From positions 6,117,528 through 6,181,527 of the forward strand of contig NC_045140.1 of the NCBI RefSeq assembly GCF_008831285.2: a stretch of 64,000 bases of DNA. Direction: 5' to 3'. The stretch comes from Nymphaea colorata. Lineage: Eukaryota; Streptophyta; Magnoliopsida; Nymphaeales; Nymphaeaceae. The first letter of the stretch is position 1; each line of letters begins with the position of its first letter. The notes under the pieces are model-generated. The model ran no database searches. It saw only the letters and a list, made by a program, of their open reading frames with translations, and was not told the DNA's origin. Shown here piece by piece: positions 23,601-36,647 of the stretch. Made by a program: the position numbers and the translations under genes.

Positions 23601-26340
23601 TCTACTGAAATTGGTTATGCTCTTTTGTGCGATGTTTATATAAATTAAACATAAAGACTCAAGAAACGTTGGTTTCTGAATTTGGATTAACTTGCAATGA
23701 ACATAGCATCATAGATGGTAACTTTTATATGCTTTGGCAAAGTGAACTAGGCCATATATGTAAGAAGAGAAAAAGAAGACTTGTAAATGCAGGAATTTTA
23801 AAATCTCTAGACTTTATAGATATTGATAAATGTGTTGATTGCATAAAGGCAAAACAAACTAACACATGTAAAGAAGGTGTTAAGAGAAGTCATAAGAGAT
23901 TAGAGATAGTCCATATAGATGTTTGTGGATGTTTGACTTTTTGTTATATTGGCAAAAAGTATGTTGTCATTTTTATTACTAACATTCACAGTATATGTAT
24001 CTATACTTAATCTATAAGAAATTAAACATACGTCAGGTTTTCAACAGTTCAAAAAAGTAGAGAAACAAGTAGATGAAGTAATTAAGATAGTTAGATCAGA
24101 TAAATATGGCAAATATTATGGTAGAATCACTGAGATGGACAATGAAAAGGCCATTAGCATGAATTTTAGAAGAAGATGGCATTCGTACCTCAATATACTA
24201 TGTCTGATAGTGTTTACCAAAATGATGTAGCAGAAAGGAGAAATCGTGTGCTTAAATAAATAGTTAAAGCCATGTTAAATTTCTCTACTATTTTTGTTCA
24301 TCTGTGGGGAGAAGCTCTTATGACAACAATACAAATTTTGAATATAGTTCCTACTAAACTTGTACCTAAGACTCTGTATGAGTTATGGACATGTATGGAA
24401 CCTTTCTTATCTTATAAGTACATATGGGATGTCATATTGAAGCTAAACTATGTAACCCTTCACATAAAGGCCTCCGATTTGGGAACAACTTGTGGGTTTT
24501 TTTTTTTGTTATCCAAAATCGAAAGGATATAAATTTTACTGTGCATCTCATTCACCACATATTGTGGAAACATATAATGCTAAATTCCTAGAAGATATTT
24601 CAGTTGGGTTGAATGTATTACAAAACCTCAAATTTGAGGAATTGAAACATACAAAATATAAATTTGTTGAAAACAGTACTAAAGGGTTCGACTTTATCAT
24701 CTTTATGATAGAATAAGGTGTACAGATTCAGGTTAAGTCTGTATAATTACATGTTCAAAGATCCACTACAATAAGAAAGCATTCTATTCCACTAGACTAT
24801 ATAGCGTACCTACAAAGTCTTCTGATTTCATAGGTATCGATGAAGATCCTCAGACATTTATAGAAACTATAAAAAGTAAACAATACATGTACTGGATAAA
24901 TATAATGGAAAAAGAGTTTGACTCTATGGCCAGGAACCAGACATTGAGACTTGTCAAATTGCCTGAGAGAGTAAAACTCATAAGATGTAAATGAGCCTAT
25001 AAAACCAAAAGGGACTCCAAATGCATCATTGAAAGATACAAAACAAGACTAATTGTTGAAGGGTTCATACAGATGAAAGACATAGACTATCATGAGACAG
25101 ATTCTTCCATTTCTACTAAAGAGTCATTGAAAATAGTTCTTGCCCTAGTAGCTCATTTTGATTTAAAGTTATACTAGATGATTGTTAAATGGGAATATAA
25201 ATGAAGAAATATATAGGAAACAACCTCAAGGTTTTTCTAAGAGCAATACAAATCATTTAGTTTTCAGCTTAATAAGTCAATTTATGGACTTGAACAAGCC
25301 TCTCGACAATGGTATATCAAGTTTTCTAAAGTTATTGTGTCTTTAGGTTTACCAAAAACATCATTGATTGATGTACATACCTTAAGAATGCTGAGAACAA
25401 GTTCGTAATTTTGATATTATATGTTGATGATGTTCTGCTTGTAACTAATGATGTGCAGATGCTGACAAAAATTTAACAATTTCTTCCATCTTATTTTGAA
25501 GTGAAGGATATGGGTGAGGCATCTTATGTTCTCAGCATTGAGATTTGTCAAAACAAAAGTACAAGAATTTTAAGTCTCTCTCAAACTACACACATCAATA
25601 AAATACTATATGAGATGAAAATTTTTCTCATATGTCAACTCTTATAGCTAAATGGGATAAATTGAACTTAAATGATTGTCCACGTGACAAATATGAAAAA
25701 ACATAAATGAATAATATTTCATATGCATCAGCAATTGGTAGCCTGCAATATGCATATACTTGCATTAGGCATGATATTTCCTTTTCTGTTGGAGTGTTTG
25801 GGATATTTCAATCTAAAACAAGCATGATACATTGAAAGATTGTAAAGAGAGATACGATTTTTACAAGGAACAAAAGACTATATGTTGACATATCATAAGA
25901 TGGACCACCTTGAAGTAGTTGGTTTCTTAGTGTCTAACTTGGGAGGATGTGTTGATAGTAGGAAGCCTAATACAGGATATGTCTTTCTTTTAGCTAGAAG
26001 TGTCATCTCATGGCGCAGTAAGAAGTAAACTATTGCTGCTCATACAATATAAGCAGAGTTTGTTGTATTATATGAAATGACTTTGTAGGCAATATGGATA
26101 AAGAACTTCATTTCATAGTTCAAAATAATTGAATCTATTAAGATATCACTTAAAGTTTGCTATGACAATAAATTTGTGGTATCCTTTTCTAATACATGTA
26201 AACATATAGAATTAAAACACTTTGTTGTTAAAGAGATAACAGAGAATCATCTATGTAGATTTAGTACATCAATACTGAAGATATTGTAGCAAATCTTCTT
26301 ACTAAAACGCTAGTGTCTATACTATGTTCTAAACCTAGTT
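23600..26340 (+). pseudogene. Decayed Ty1/copia pol (copia C)
   Basis: In plus-strand order one reads a gag-pre-integrase segment (LWQSELGHICKKRKRRLVNAG and CVDCIKAKQ, 23627-23890), integrase (LEIVHIDVCGCL; later QNDVAERRNRVL near 24220), reverse transcriptase (ERYKTRLIVEGFIQMKDIDYHETDS near 25040; LNKSIYGLEQASRQWY near 25270; YVDDVLL near 25420) and RNase H remnants (ELKHFVVKE near 26215, NLLTKTLV near 26300). Integrase before RT is the Ty1/copia order. Dozens of stops and frameshifts make this an old dead copy. Confidence 0.8.
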
Positions 26341-26504
26341 TGTTGATTCTTATAAAATTTGAATGCTTGTTTACATAAATTTTTCCTTATTTTGATTTTT
26401 TGAGCAATGTATGGCTATTACTTAAAGTCCATAGACTAGATATCAAGACCAAGCCATTCACAAAGTATTTATCCATTCATATCGATCAGGAGATCGTTGG
26501 GTCA

Positions 26505-26745
26505 TGTTGGATCCAGACCACCAAAATAATCCTGCATCCACAAAAACAAGCATTTAGAACCGACTAAATGCTATATATAAAGGAGAGTGTCATGTGATGA
26601 GAGGGACACACTATAGACACCACTACCTTGGGTAAGAACAATCTTTTTCAACCCTCACCACAAATTTTCTATGTATCCTCATTGTACGAGTGAAGGTTGA
26701 GCAGAGAAAACTTGTATCAATGATAGCAGGTTCGTTGTTTTCCTT
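26505..26745 (+). repeat. Possible 3' LTR remnant of copia C
   Basis: A segment that begins TGTTGGATCC, directly after a purine-rich phrase (CAGGAGATCGTTGGG), contains a good TATA motif (CTATATATAAAGG near 26570). It sits at the expected distance downstream of the copia C RNase H. No second LTR copy is visible upstream of 23600, so both boundaries are estimates. Confidence 0.35.
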
Positions 26746-27660
26746 CACGCCATGATGCTTTTTTTTGTCTTTTTCTGCATCTGTTTAATGGTCGGCCCAA
26801 CAGTACTACAAGCATGGAAAAAAAGACAAAGACAGGTTCAAATGAGCACATATGATTATTGTAGTAAGATAAAAACCTACAAGTCCACCTTATACATGCA
26901 CCATAATTTCACAACACTTCGTGCATCGGCTTACAAAATTTTTATCTGAAACATCTTGCAATTTTTATTGTTCAAAACTTCTTTATGGAGAGATTATTGA
27001 ATGCATGCAAGAAGCCATGGGTCCTGAACGTTCTCTAATCAGAATATTGAGGCTCAGAATAGTAATATCTAACATGGAACAAGTAACAGCAAGGGTTGCT
27101 TAACAGCAATGCAATGCAAACAACATGAAAAGAAAAGAAATTCACAGGAAACACATTTACAACAAAAGTTTGTTCAATAAAAATTAATGTCTATCCACTG
27201 ATAAACCAATTTTTGCATGGCTTCATTTAACCTACACAAATATGGTTCTTTTAATCCATATTTTGTTCATCTCAAAGAGCCTTCTACAAGCACTCTTTTG
27301 ACAAGAGTCACTATTCATATGATAGCAATTATCAAGATTGCATTGGAATAAGATAGGACACCAGAAAATATCAGTTGAGCTTTCAAAGCATAAGTGGAAG
27401 GAGAGCTTAAACAGGGATTGACATACATAATCGTATTTTATTGTTGGATGTAAGCAAAATTGAAAAGAGGAATTCCAACGAACTGGGTGCTTAAGCATGC
27501 TTTGCAATAGCTAACACATGTAGAGGGAGCTAGGAGAAGTTGCATACCCAATTTTTCTATTTCCATCCAATGGCGGTTTTACTTAAATATGCCTCCACAT
27601 ATTGCTTACTCATTTCGTCTATTAAAGTGCACACTAGACCTCTAAGGACTTTTTATTTCG
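26746..27660. other. Intergenic, no gene recognised
   Basis: Short reading frames here (for example 27232-27507 on the minus strand) show no motif or splice pattern that I can support. Confidence 0.4.
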
Positions 27661-28048
27661 TAGGGTGTTCGATGGATTAGAATTTAGAATAAAATTTCCA
27701 CCTCAACTTGGAATTGGAACGAAATTCTAGTTCCAATTTTCCTTTGAGTTTGATAGTATGAAATTTTTATTTTAAAATAAAAAATAACTTGCTTGATGAA
27801 AAATTTTGGAATGCATGAATTAACAAGTTCATGCATTGTGCCTCAAAGACAGATGAAAATATTTCAAATTTATGGAATCATAATTCCACTTCCTAAGGTG
27901 GCATCATAATTATAGAATTTTGATTTTGGAATGAGCCTATAAATCTAGAAGCAAAATTATTTGTCTGAAAATACAATTTTCTTTTTGAAAAAATGAGAAT
28001 AATGATTCTAAAATTCCATTGGTTCCAAGTGAATCAAACACCCCCTAA
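27661..28048. mobile_element. Probable Tourist-like MITE
   Basis: Left end TAGGGTGTTCGATGGATTAG and right end, reverse-complemented, TTAGGGGGTGTTTGATTCA form an imperfect terminal inverted repeat. The 388-bp interior is AT-rich, has many AATTCC/GGAATT phrases in both orientations and codes for nothing. A clean target duplication could not be assigned. Confidence 0.45.
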
Positions 28049-29085
28049 ATAATTCAAATATTCAAAAGGTTAAGAATATCTTGACTATGATCAAACAACC
28101 TGACAAAATGTTGGCATAAACTGCACTGTCTAAGAATCAGCTATAAAAAGAAGAGGATAATGGTGAAATTTATCAAACATGGTGTGCCATATACAAGTGC
28201 CTAAAAAAAGTAACGAGAAGAGGGGATTGAGGAGGGGGCAGAAGACAGCAGAGCTTCTTGCAAAGGGCGTACATGCCTTCACCCAAGGGCCATTCATTTC
28301 TACATAGGTAGAGAGATTACATCCTACTATACATGAGAGAGAGAGAGAGAAATTGTTGCTTTGTCTATGTTGTGTTGAGGAAGACAACGTCGTTATGCTA
28401 AGGATCATAAGAGGCACTTTGTATTGTGCCTGTGCTGAGAAGGAGGAACCGAAGAATGGAAAAGGTGTAACGACGACATAACAAACATTTTTAACAACAC
28501 CCTCTCAATTTCGTTAAATCTATCCAATCTTGGAGGGATTCCAACTACAAGTCTACAATCCAAAAACCAAGCCTACAAAGCCCTACCAGCACAAACACAA
28601 AATCTCACAATTTGGCCAATTTAGGTTCTTTCCATTGTGACAAAAACACTCCATTTAGCTCCTCATTGTTAGTATCATTCTCACATGTGCATGACTATAA
28701 CATCTGCACTATAAAATTGATGAGTGTCAACAACATTTTCATTTTTGTCTCATGGAAACTATTAGTGGTTTTCTTTTTTGCTCATTCATGGTGAAGTTGA
28801 TCTTTTGTCAACCAAACCATATCGACCATTTGATACTTGTTAGAAGCTATACATTCATAATGTAAATTGCATTAGGGAGGGTACGTTGATTACTCGTGCT
28901 CCAATAGACAACCTGCAATCTGATCTATGTACTGACCAACATCTTGATGACTTTAAAAAACTTGAGACTCTTGAATATGTTGATGCATGCCTTCCATATT
29001 ATGCCTGCAATTTTCTCCACTATGATTCCTTAAACTTGATCATGAGTGATCATATTCCTCATTTCCCATAATTGCTATACCATCA
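28049..29085. other. Probable 3' flank of the LINE, no gene recognised
   Basis: No domain is recognisable. The stretch lies 3' of the minus-strand LINE and may include its untranslated tail. A GA microsatellite lies at about 28331-28351. I could not find a poly-A tail or target duplication that would mark the LINE end. Confidence 0.35.
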
Positions 29086-32000
29086 CTAGGAAATATGACT
29101 TCTAGCACTTGATTGACAATACAGTTTGATGGCAAGCATTGATTCAAAATTGGAGATCCATTTCCACAATCTTTGATCTCTTGCACAGCATATAATTAGA
29201 TTATTATTTGGTTCCTCTTCTTGCTTACACATGATGCATTTGTTAGCTAGGGAGACAACCAACACTTTTATTCTATCTCGAGTGAGAAAATAGTTTTCAC
29301 ATGCTACAAAGAGAAACCATGATGCCTTCACTGATAGTCATTGTGCCATTTATTTTCTCTCCACTATTCTTTAGTCTATTTTCTTCATGTGGCCTTCTCA
29401 ATTTCCTTGCCTTTAAAACATTTAATTTCATTTGTGTCTCATTCTAGCATGTCCTTAGTTTGACTACTTCTTAGCATATGAAATTCTCTAATGGCATCTT
29501 GATCCACTGGGAAATCAAGGCTATAAACTCTTATAACCTCTTCCATTGATATGCCAATTTGTGACTCAATCATTACATAGTATTTCACCACCAATGTCCT
29601 CAATTGGGATTGGGAATGATACCAGATAACCCAAAATTTCACCTTATGTCCTAATCATGTATTTCAGTTGGTTTTCTCTCATACCAGTCTCCATCTCCAT
29701 CTCCACATCAGGTTGACCAGCCTCCCTTTGCACTATACTTCTCTAAACATAAGCTACGGCCATCTCTTAAGTACTGATGAAGTAACCATTCACAAAACAA
29801 CTTGTTATCATTGGTCAGACAACAAAAACAACCAGCTAGTCTATGTTTCATTCTATAAGCAGTCTATGTCTCAATCTTTCCTCCTTCTTAGGTTTGCAAA
29901 GTACTTTCCATGAGATTTAGTGGAGTTAAACCTCTTGTTCTCTCTATCAACCCATGGAATTTCCTCATACAATTTTCCAACTTGATCAAAACTATCTGAG
30001 GAATTTAGAAGGTTTACATCCAATAAATGAGAATGACAGCCAAATTGTACTTTATGAGACACAATCTTCTGACATAGGACAAAGTATCAATTTTTATATT
30101 ACAAGTCTTTTTTCAGTTTTTAACACCATCTCTCAACACTATTCTTCTTTAAGGCTGCCTATAGAAAGGGGCAGCCCATAATATCTTGGTTAGGAAGCTA
30201 GTGCATGACCATCAAAAAATAACATCCAATCTTTGGGTCTTCACTTCACCCACATTAATTGGAAACAACATGGACTTACCTTTGTTGATCTTCATACCTA
30301 CGCAAGATTCTACCTGCTAAACAAAAAAGCAAGATTTCTCTCTTATTTTATGTTAGTTTTACTAAACACAATCACGTCATTTGCAAACACAAGGACATTG
30401 ATTTTAGGGAGACACTTTGATCCCATAGGATGTTGAAAGGCACCATTTTTTATCTATCTCAGCATGCCTCTAGTGATAACCTCCATAACCATGATAAACA
30501 CTTCAAAGGGCATGGGATCTCCCTGACAAAGTCCATGGCATCCATAGAAGGATCTTCCCTCTATACCATTAATGAGGATGGAAAATAATGTAAAAAAAAA
30601 CACTTATTAATCAGCTAAACCTACTTAGGGTGAAAGCACAACGTTAACATACAATTTGTAGTGAACCTCTATGGAATGCCTTCGAGAGGTCCAGTTTAAG
30701 CCCAGCCACTTCCTTCAAGCACTTGATAAATAAGTCTAATGTATTATTAGCAAGAATATATAGATCATTAATCACTCTATCTTTAAGTAATGCCCATTGA
30801 TTAAAGTTGGCAATTTTGGTCAGTATGTGCTTCATTGTGGAGTACATAAACTTAGATATTATGTTGTAAATTATACTGCAAAGAGCAATTGGATAAAATT
30901 GGTTCATGTTAATAGTCTCTCTTTTTTTAGGAATAAGTACAATATTGGTATAATAAATGTGTTGCACAAGTTTACAAGTGCGAAGAAACTACTCATTACC
31001 TCAGTCATCTCATCTACCACATATTCCAACAAAAGTAATTAGGATTCCATTAAGACCTATTGCACTATCTATGTCAAGGCTTCTGATTTCTAACGAAACC
31101 CCTTCATGCAACACTGGTTCCAAAGGAGTTCTATTTTTTTGTTCTAAATCTATGTATACATATGCTAGAAGAAAAGAAGGTTCCCTAGACACTTTGTCCT
31201 CTTATAGAAAAGTTTCAAAAGGATTCCATCATATTATCAGTAGCCCTGTCAATGTCAAATAGGTCAATGTGATAGGTCAATGTGATTTTCCTGGATCCTA
31301 TCTTTAGCTACCTTGAAGTAATGAAATTTTTTCCACCTACTCTAATCCATCTAACCTTGGATTTATCTCTCCACAATAGTTCTTCCTGAAACAAAGCTTT
31401 CTCAAGATCTTCTCTAGTTTCCATAGCCTTTTCTAACGTCTCTACATCCCCCCTCTTCCTACCATATTAGAGTCTCTCAACCTCAGCATATAGCTTCTAT
31501 ATTATTGCATCTAAGAATCCAAAAGAATGTTTATTCTACATTGTGAGCCTTCTTTTCCAACTTATTTAGGGTACATATCATTGTTGAACCATAGTCTTGT
31601 CTCTGCCTTTCCTCTCAGATAGTATCTTTAGGTCTTCTTTTTGTAATTTAAAGTCTTGACCGAAATAAAATTTTACTTTCTCTCAATCTTGCAATCTCTT
31701 TTCTAAACAATCATGATTATGACTTTACGATTGGCTGTGGGCCTAGGAATAGACATTACTTGCACTCTCCAATTGGGTTTTTCTATCCATTATTGATTGA
31801 CAAAATACCAGTCTAATTTGCATAGGATTTACTTCCTTGGCTGCCTCCGGTTTGACCATGAGCATGTATAATTTAGAACATTGATTTCACACAACTTGGT
31901 AGTCAATAATAAACTTATTGAAAGCTTGACAAGAAGGAATGGCTGGGAGTTTACTAGTTTTGTCCTTGGGCCTCCTTAGAGTATTAAAGTCACCTGCTAG

Positions 32001-32400
32001 AGTTGTAAGGACCGTCATTGCATTAACCACCCTCTCTAGGGTTGTAAAACAATTCAACCTAATCTGGAGGTTGGTAGGCATATAAATGCATGTAGATCTC
32101 ATAATCTTATTCAGCTTTTTACTCCAAAAATGTCTCACAGCCCCTATGTCATGAGAGAGTGCTTGAATGGTTGAACTCTGTCTTGTGCCCATAAGCAAAC
32201 TATCCTGTCTTGTCTCAACGATTGACCACCTTAGCATTGAAAATCATAAATTAGATCTTCTAGTCTTTTTAATATACACCTTACAGCTTTATCTTTAACT
32301 TTAGTGTCCAAGAAGAATATCACAATGGGGTTCCCTTTATCAATCATAGGATGAGGTTCCTCTATTGCCCCAAAGCACCTATCACATTCCATGTAAGAAT
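29086..32400 (-). pseudogene. L1-like LINE ORF2: endonuclease, RT, zinc-binding domain
   Basis: On the minus strand the endonuclease starts with ILTWNVIGALG near 32395 and continues through TTLAGDFNTLRRPKDKTS (31887-32237). The reverse transcriptase begins NIVLIPKKRETINMNQFYPI, followed by LKDRVINDL and LKLDLSKAF (30644-30967). It continues with the CHGLCQGDPM motif (near 30525) and the catalytic box FANDVIVFS (near 30380). Here the usual YADD is changed to FAND, so the second Asp of the pair is Asn-Asp. A linker (29439-29642) leads to a zinc-binding RT tail with LTRDRIKVLVV, CIMCKQEEEP and CC (29086-29331). Many stops show that it is dead. Confidence 0.8.
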
Positions 32401-33136
32401 GTGAGAATCTTCATTGGTCATTGTGAGGAAGAAGATCTAGGGAGGCCCAACTATGCCCATTCTACCTTTTCTTTTCTACTACTTCCCAATCATCTTCTTG
32501 CTGGTCCATATTTGTCATCTCTTTTAGAAAGTTTCTGCCTAAACACAAGCTATCTCTTGAGCCCTTATGGATTCGCGCTGCTCTCCTTCTATTCTTTCTA
32601 CCCACTGAGAGGTTATAATCATCATTGCCTTTTTACTTTTGACTACGATTAGCTACAAGAAAGAAGGTTAGTCGAATTAAGATTTCCTCTTCCACCTTCC
32701 TATCCTCCAGCACCGCAAATTGATTAGTGAGACAGAGGACTGGAGGAGAAGTGGAACTATGTTTTGCTTGAGATGAGTTGTATCCTTGCTAGTCTTTCCA
32801 TCCATCTCCCTTTTAGCTCTTTTCTTTTCTTCATTTAATAAACTTTGAGGGTCTCTGCCCTCACTGGGGTATTTTCCATTTTACTCTTTCAATCTACTCC
32901 ATTCAAGTCTCTAGTGTTCATTTGTGAACTCCGATGACTTCTATTCTCTTTAAGGACCCCTGTTGCATGCAATTCAACAAGTTGGAGGCCTTAGTAGCTA
33001 TCCTCATCAACAGCCATGGCTCAAATGCCTTTCCCTCCACAGCCAAATGCCATTTCTTCTTTTCCTTAGCCGAACTCTTGCAGCATAATTTTGAATGAGT
33101 CTCAAAATTATCGACAGAAAATAATGTAGGACTCAT
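32401..33136 (-). pseudogene. Possible LINE ORF1 remnant
   Basis: Upstream of the endonuclease on the same strand, the 72-residue frame 32918-33136 (KKKWHLAVEGKAFEPWLLMRIATKASNLL) sits where a plant L1 ORF1 would be. I see no zinc knuckle. The assignment rests on position and orientation only. Confidence 0.35.
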
Positions 33137-35940
33137 AAATGAATTCTTGTACTTATTCCTATTCTTGGCTCATTCTTAGCTTCACAAAATAGACTCGCCT
33201 AAACCTAAGGGACATAAATGTATTGTGCTTGGCCAGACAATACATCCCTCTGTTCTAGTGTGCTCACTCTCCCTCACTAGTATTTGGTTAGATAACCGAT
33301 ATGCCTCCGCCTCCATGATCATCCGCTCACCCTTCTATTCCCTATTGGTCATTGGAGGGCTGGTGGCCATGGCCCTCTCCTGCACAATCACGCCTATGAT
33401 CACAAAACCTTGCTTTAAGAGGAGAGGAAAAAACCCCTCAGTTTTTTTCTATCGCCTCTATGAACTTCTTTGACTTAGTAGATTAGAAAAAGCCACACAG
33501 CTTTTCTATTGTAGCCAAATTTTCTCATTAGTAGATATGTGTTAAATATATTTAGGGATGTAATGGTTCAGACTAAGATCGAATTAACCTTCATCAAATT
33601 CAACGTATTTGAATTTATAAAGTTCTATTATTATCATTACATTCTATCTTGATTATTGTTCTACATAACATTGAATGTCAGGCCATGAACTGCTTCCTTT
33701 GAGATAAATGGTTCATCCAGATCAGTGTTTGACATGAGTAGCTAGTGAGCTTTTTCCTTCATTTAAAGATGAGAAAGGTACTGTATTACGATAAATCAAG
33801 GCTAAGCCTAACCAAATCTGTTGCATGATGGCAAGCAATTATCGAAGTGGAGACAATAATCAAGATGGTGGTGATGCAGAAATAAGGAGATAGAAGAGAA
33901 GCACCGACAGTTTGACTCCATCTTTGGACCAGTTAATGCTCTTTTCACTGTAGTTGTAGCTCTATCTTTCTTGGACTAGATGAGAACTGTCTATGGAACT
34001 TGGTAAACTATTTTTCAGCCTTTTGGTCACTTCAACCAACGAAGGGGATTCACAGTGAGGTGCCATCTGAATATGTCACTATTCAAACGCAACAATTAAG
34101 TGATAAGATCACAAATTTCACGCTTTGTAAATTAAATTGGTGCTAAACCTCAATGGCAATGATGAGATCATAGATTAAGATAAATATCGTTGTTATTGGC
34201 CAATCGATGGAGATAGCTTCATATCAAAAGCAACAATATGCATCTTGACTCATTGGCCTTGAAATTTCTTTAAGCCCGATAAGGTCTTCTTCAGGGGCTG
34301 TATTGAACATGAAATTGCATTGACCAATCCACAAAATTGTTTTCTTCTTTTTTGTTTGTAAAGGTACAACAGACCTTGGACAACCCGCACTTGGATTCCA
34401 AGCAGTACATTCACAGCCATCTCTACATTTGCACAACTTGCAGCTTTCGTAGCTAGATAAGTTCACAAATTTCCACCCAAGATTGAATTTTGAAGCATGC
34501 TCCTCTGCTTCATTTATTTGATACAAGCCATTTACGAATATGAGACCTTTTGAGTTTTAACAAGAGCAGTGAATGATGTTGGATCCTGCAGCCCACCAAA
34601 AGAAGACTATGATGTTCTACAGTTGACATAGTACATTAGTTGCATAACATAAAATGCCCAAAACGTTGCTCCCCGAGGAAAAGTTGTCATCCTGGACAAA
34701 TTTATAAAACAGATGAGTTGTTCACACCTTGTTAGGGAATTGGTCAGAGTTTGCCACTTGCTAACCTAAAAACCAACTCAAATTTTTATGGTCAAGTCCC
34801 ATCCACCGGCCCTTGCAGCAGCTTTCCAGTTTCTCCTACCATGTGAAACAACATGTGCTTTGCAAGCAATCTGATTCACTTGATGCTTGGAATTGAACTT
34901 CTCCACTAACAAAAAAACGCCGACACCTATGTTCAAACCCTGGTGGTTTAATTGCGAGGTACATATATCAAACTTCTCTATCATGCATGGATTAATTTGT
35001 TGGAGCTTCAGATAGTATGGGTGCTTGTTTGCGTTTTTCTGTCATTCTTGCATCTCTTTCCACTTACGACTACAATGCATGAGAGTTCTACGTTCAACAG
35101 AAGTAGCCTCAACAGACTGACAGATGATCTTCATCCTACTGGCTCGTGCCTTACATTTCCACTCCCTCCAGTTGCCTAATTTTTCAGTACTATGCAATTG
35201 CTCCCAGCTTCCAGTTAGATGTTTTGTGGTAGCAACAAAAAGAAGGCATGAATCTTGTTTTCGGATTTACTGAATTGAGGCATCTGGCAAAAACGGAAAA
35301 TGGACCGGAACATTTTTCAGGCAAAAAATGGTGCACAAAGAAGGGGAAACACACACACACACAGAGTTCACCTCCCATCAAAATGGTATTGTTGCTTTCA
35401 TGAGAGGCAGAAACAGTAAAATGCAACATGCCCTAATGGGCAGGTGACGTTTACCTGGGCAAAAAGCCGGTCCGCCCTAGGCCTAGCTATTTATCCTGGT
35501 AACTTTCAAAGAGGATGAGCCTAAAATAAAGGTAAACTTTTTGTGTATTTTGATGGAGTAAAGGAAATCCATTCTATTTACCCTCTATAGTATTTCAATT
35601 TTCATCCAGTAATCAATCGTCACCTTACAGAAGCAATTGATGGCAAAAAACCTACTGCCATTAGAGCGGCCATTGGTCTTTTGGTTTGCAGTCTGACAAG
35701 ATTGAGCATCGAAGCATTCTGAAATAGCTCCAGACTGACACACTTCCACAACAATTCAAACAACTTTAGAGAACTCGTGTCTAAGAGGTTTTCTGTTCTT
35801 CAATACAGTTTCTTCTCTAAATGCCAAAAAGACAAATAAGTTGGAAAAAAACGTTTGTAATAACAGTTGACGCACCCTAAAATCCTTCCAAATCATCTGA
35901 CTATTGTCAGACCATACCGAGGCTCTATATTTACTTAAAT
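33137..35940. other. Intergenic, no gene recognised
   Basis: The minus-strand frame 34224-34526 contains a Cys-rich phrase (ESCKLCKCRDGCECTAW), but it has no neighbours that make an exon chain. The minus-strand frame 34778-34984 is also unassigned. An AC microsatellite lies at 35351-35362. Nothing else could be supported. Confidence 0.4.
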
Positions 35941-36052
35941 TATGAGTTTTGTCAGGCCACACCAGCAAAGATCCTTTCCCCCTATACAAAGAAAATTATG
36001 AGTTTTGTCAGGCCACACCAGCAAAGATCCTTTCCCCCTATACAAAGAAGAT
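35941..36052. repeat. 56-bp tandem duplication
   Basis: The 56 bases from 35941 (TATGAGTTTTGTCAGGCC...) recur from 35997 essentially unchanged. It ends a few bases before the target duplication of the hAT-like element at 36062. Confidence 0.85.
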
Positions 36053-36061
36053 ACCTTCAAG

Positions 36062-36639
36062 GTAACACCTGAGTGCGGGGTGTGGGTGCCGGTGCGGCAC
36101 ATCTCAAAAAAATTAGGTGCGACGGTGCGGTGAAGATATTTTATTAATATTAATATTAATATTATTATTATTATTAATTTTTCGTAAAAATTAAATAACA
36201 CAATTAAAATTATACATTGTATGATAGTGGAAAAAAATAATAAAAAAAATGTTTGAAAAAAAAGACAAACAGATCGTTTATATGAAAGTCACCATTCTTT
36301 AGTCTTGTATCTTTTTTTTTTAAAAAGAAAAGAGAACATATAATATATCTATAGATGTCTTAAATTAAATTTAACCACGACGGGTGAGAATGGTGGATTT
36401 GATTTTGTGAATTTTGGATTTGATTTCATTTTGAAATCAGATCCAAATTCAAACCATACAAGCAGATGAACTTGGTTTGGATTTGGTTTTGACTCGAAAC
36501 TAAATCCAACCCCGGGTGCGGTTTGAGTGCAAGCTCATCATCGGTCGGGTGCTGATTGGGTGCGCACCTGGAGCGCACCCGCACCCGCAACGCGTCGGGT
36601 GCGGGTGCGAGCTCAAAAGAAACGCACCCGGTGACGTAG
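36062..36639. mobile_element. Non-autonomous hAT-like element with GTGCGG motif clusters
   Basis: A perfect 8-bp direct repeat CCTTCAAG (36054-36061 and 36640-36647) encloses 578 bp. The ends read GTAACACCTGAGTGCGGG and, reverse-complemented, CTACGTCACCGGGTGCG, which share a loose inverted similarity. Both terminal zones are rich in GTGCGGGTGCG-type motifs and the middle is AT-rich with ATT/AAT runs. It has no coding capacity. The 8-bp target duplication is the hAT hallmark. Confidence 0.65.
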
Positions 36640-36647
36640 CCTTCAAG

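Noticed and set aside
34224-34526. Cysteine-rich open frame as a receptor or lectin exon
   Set aside because: The spacing of cysteines fits no family that I can name with confidence, and no adjacent exons were found.
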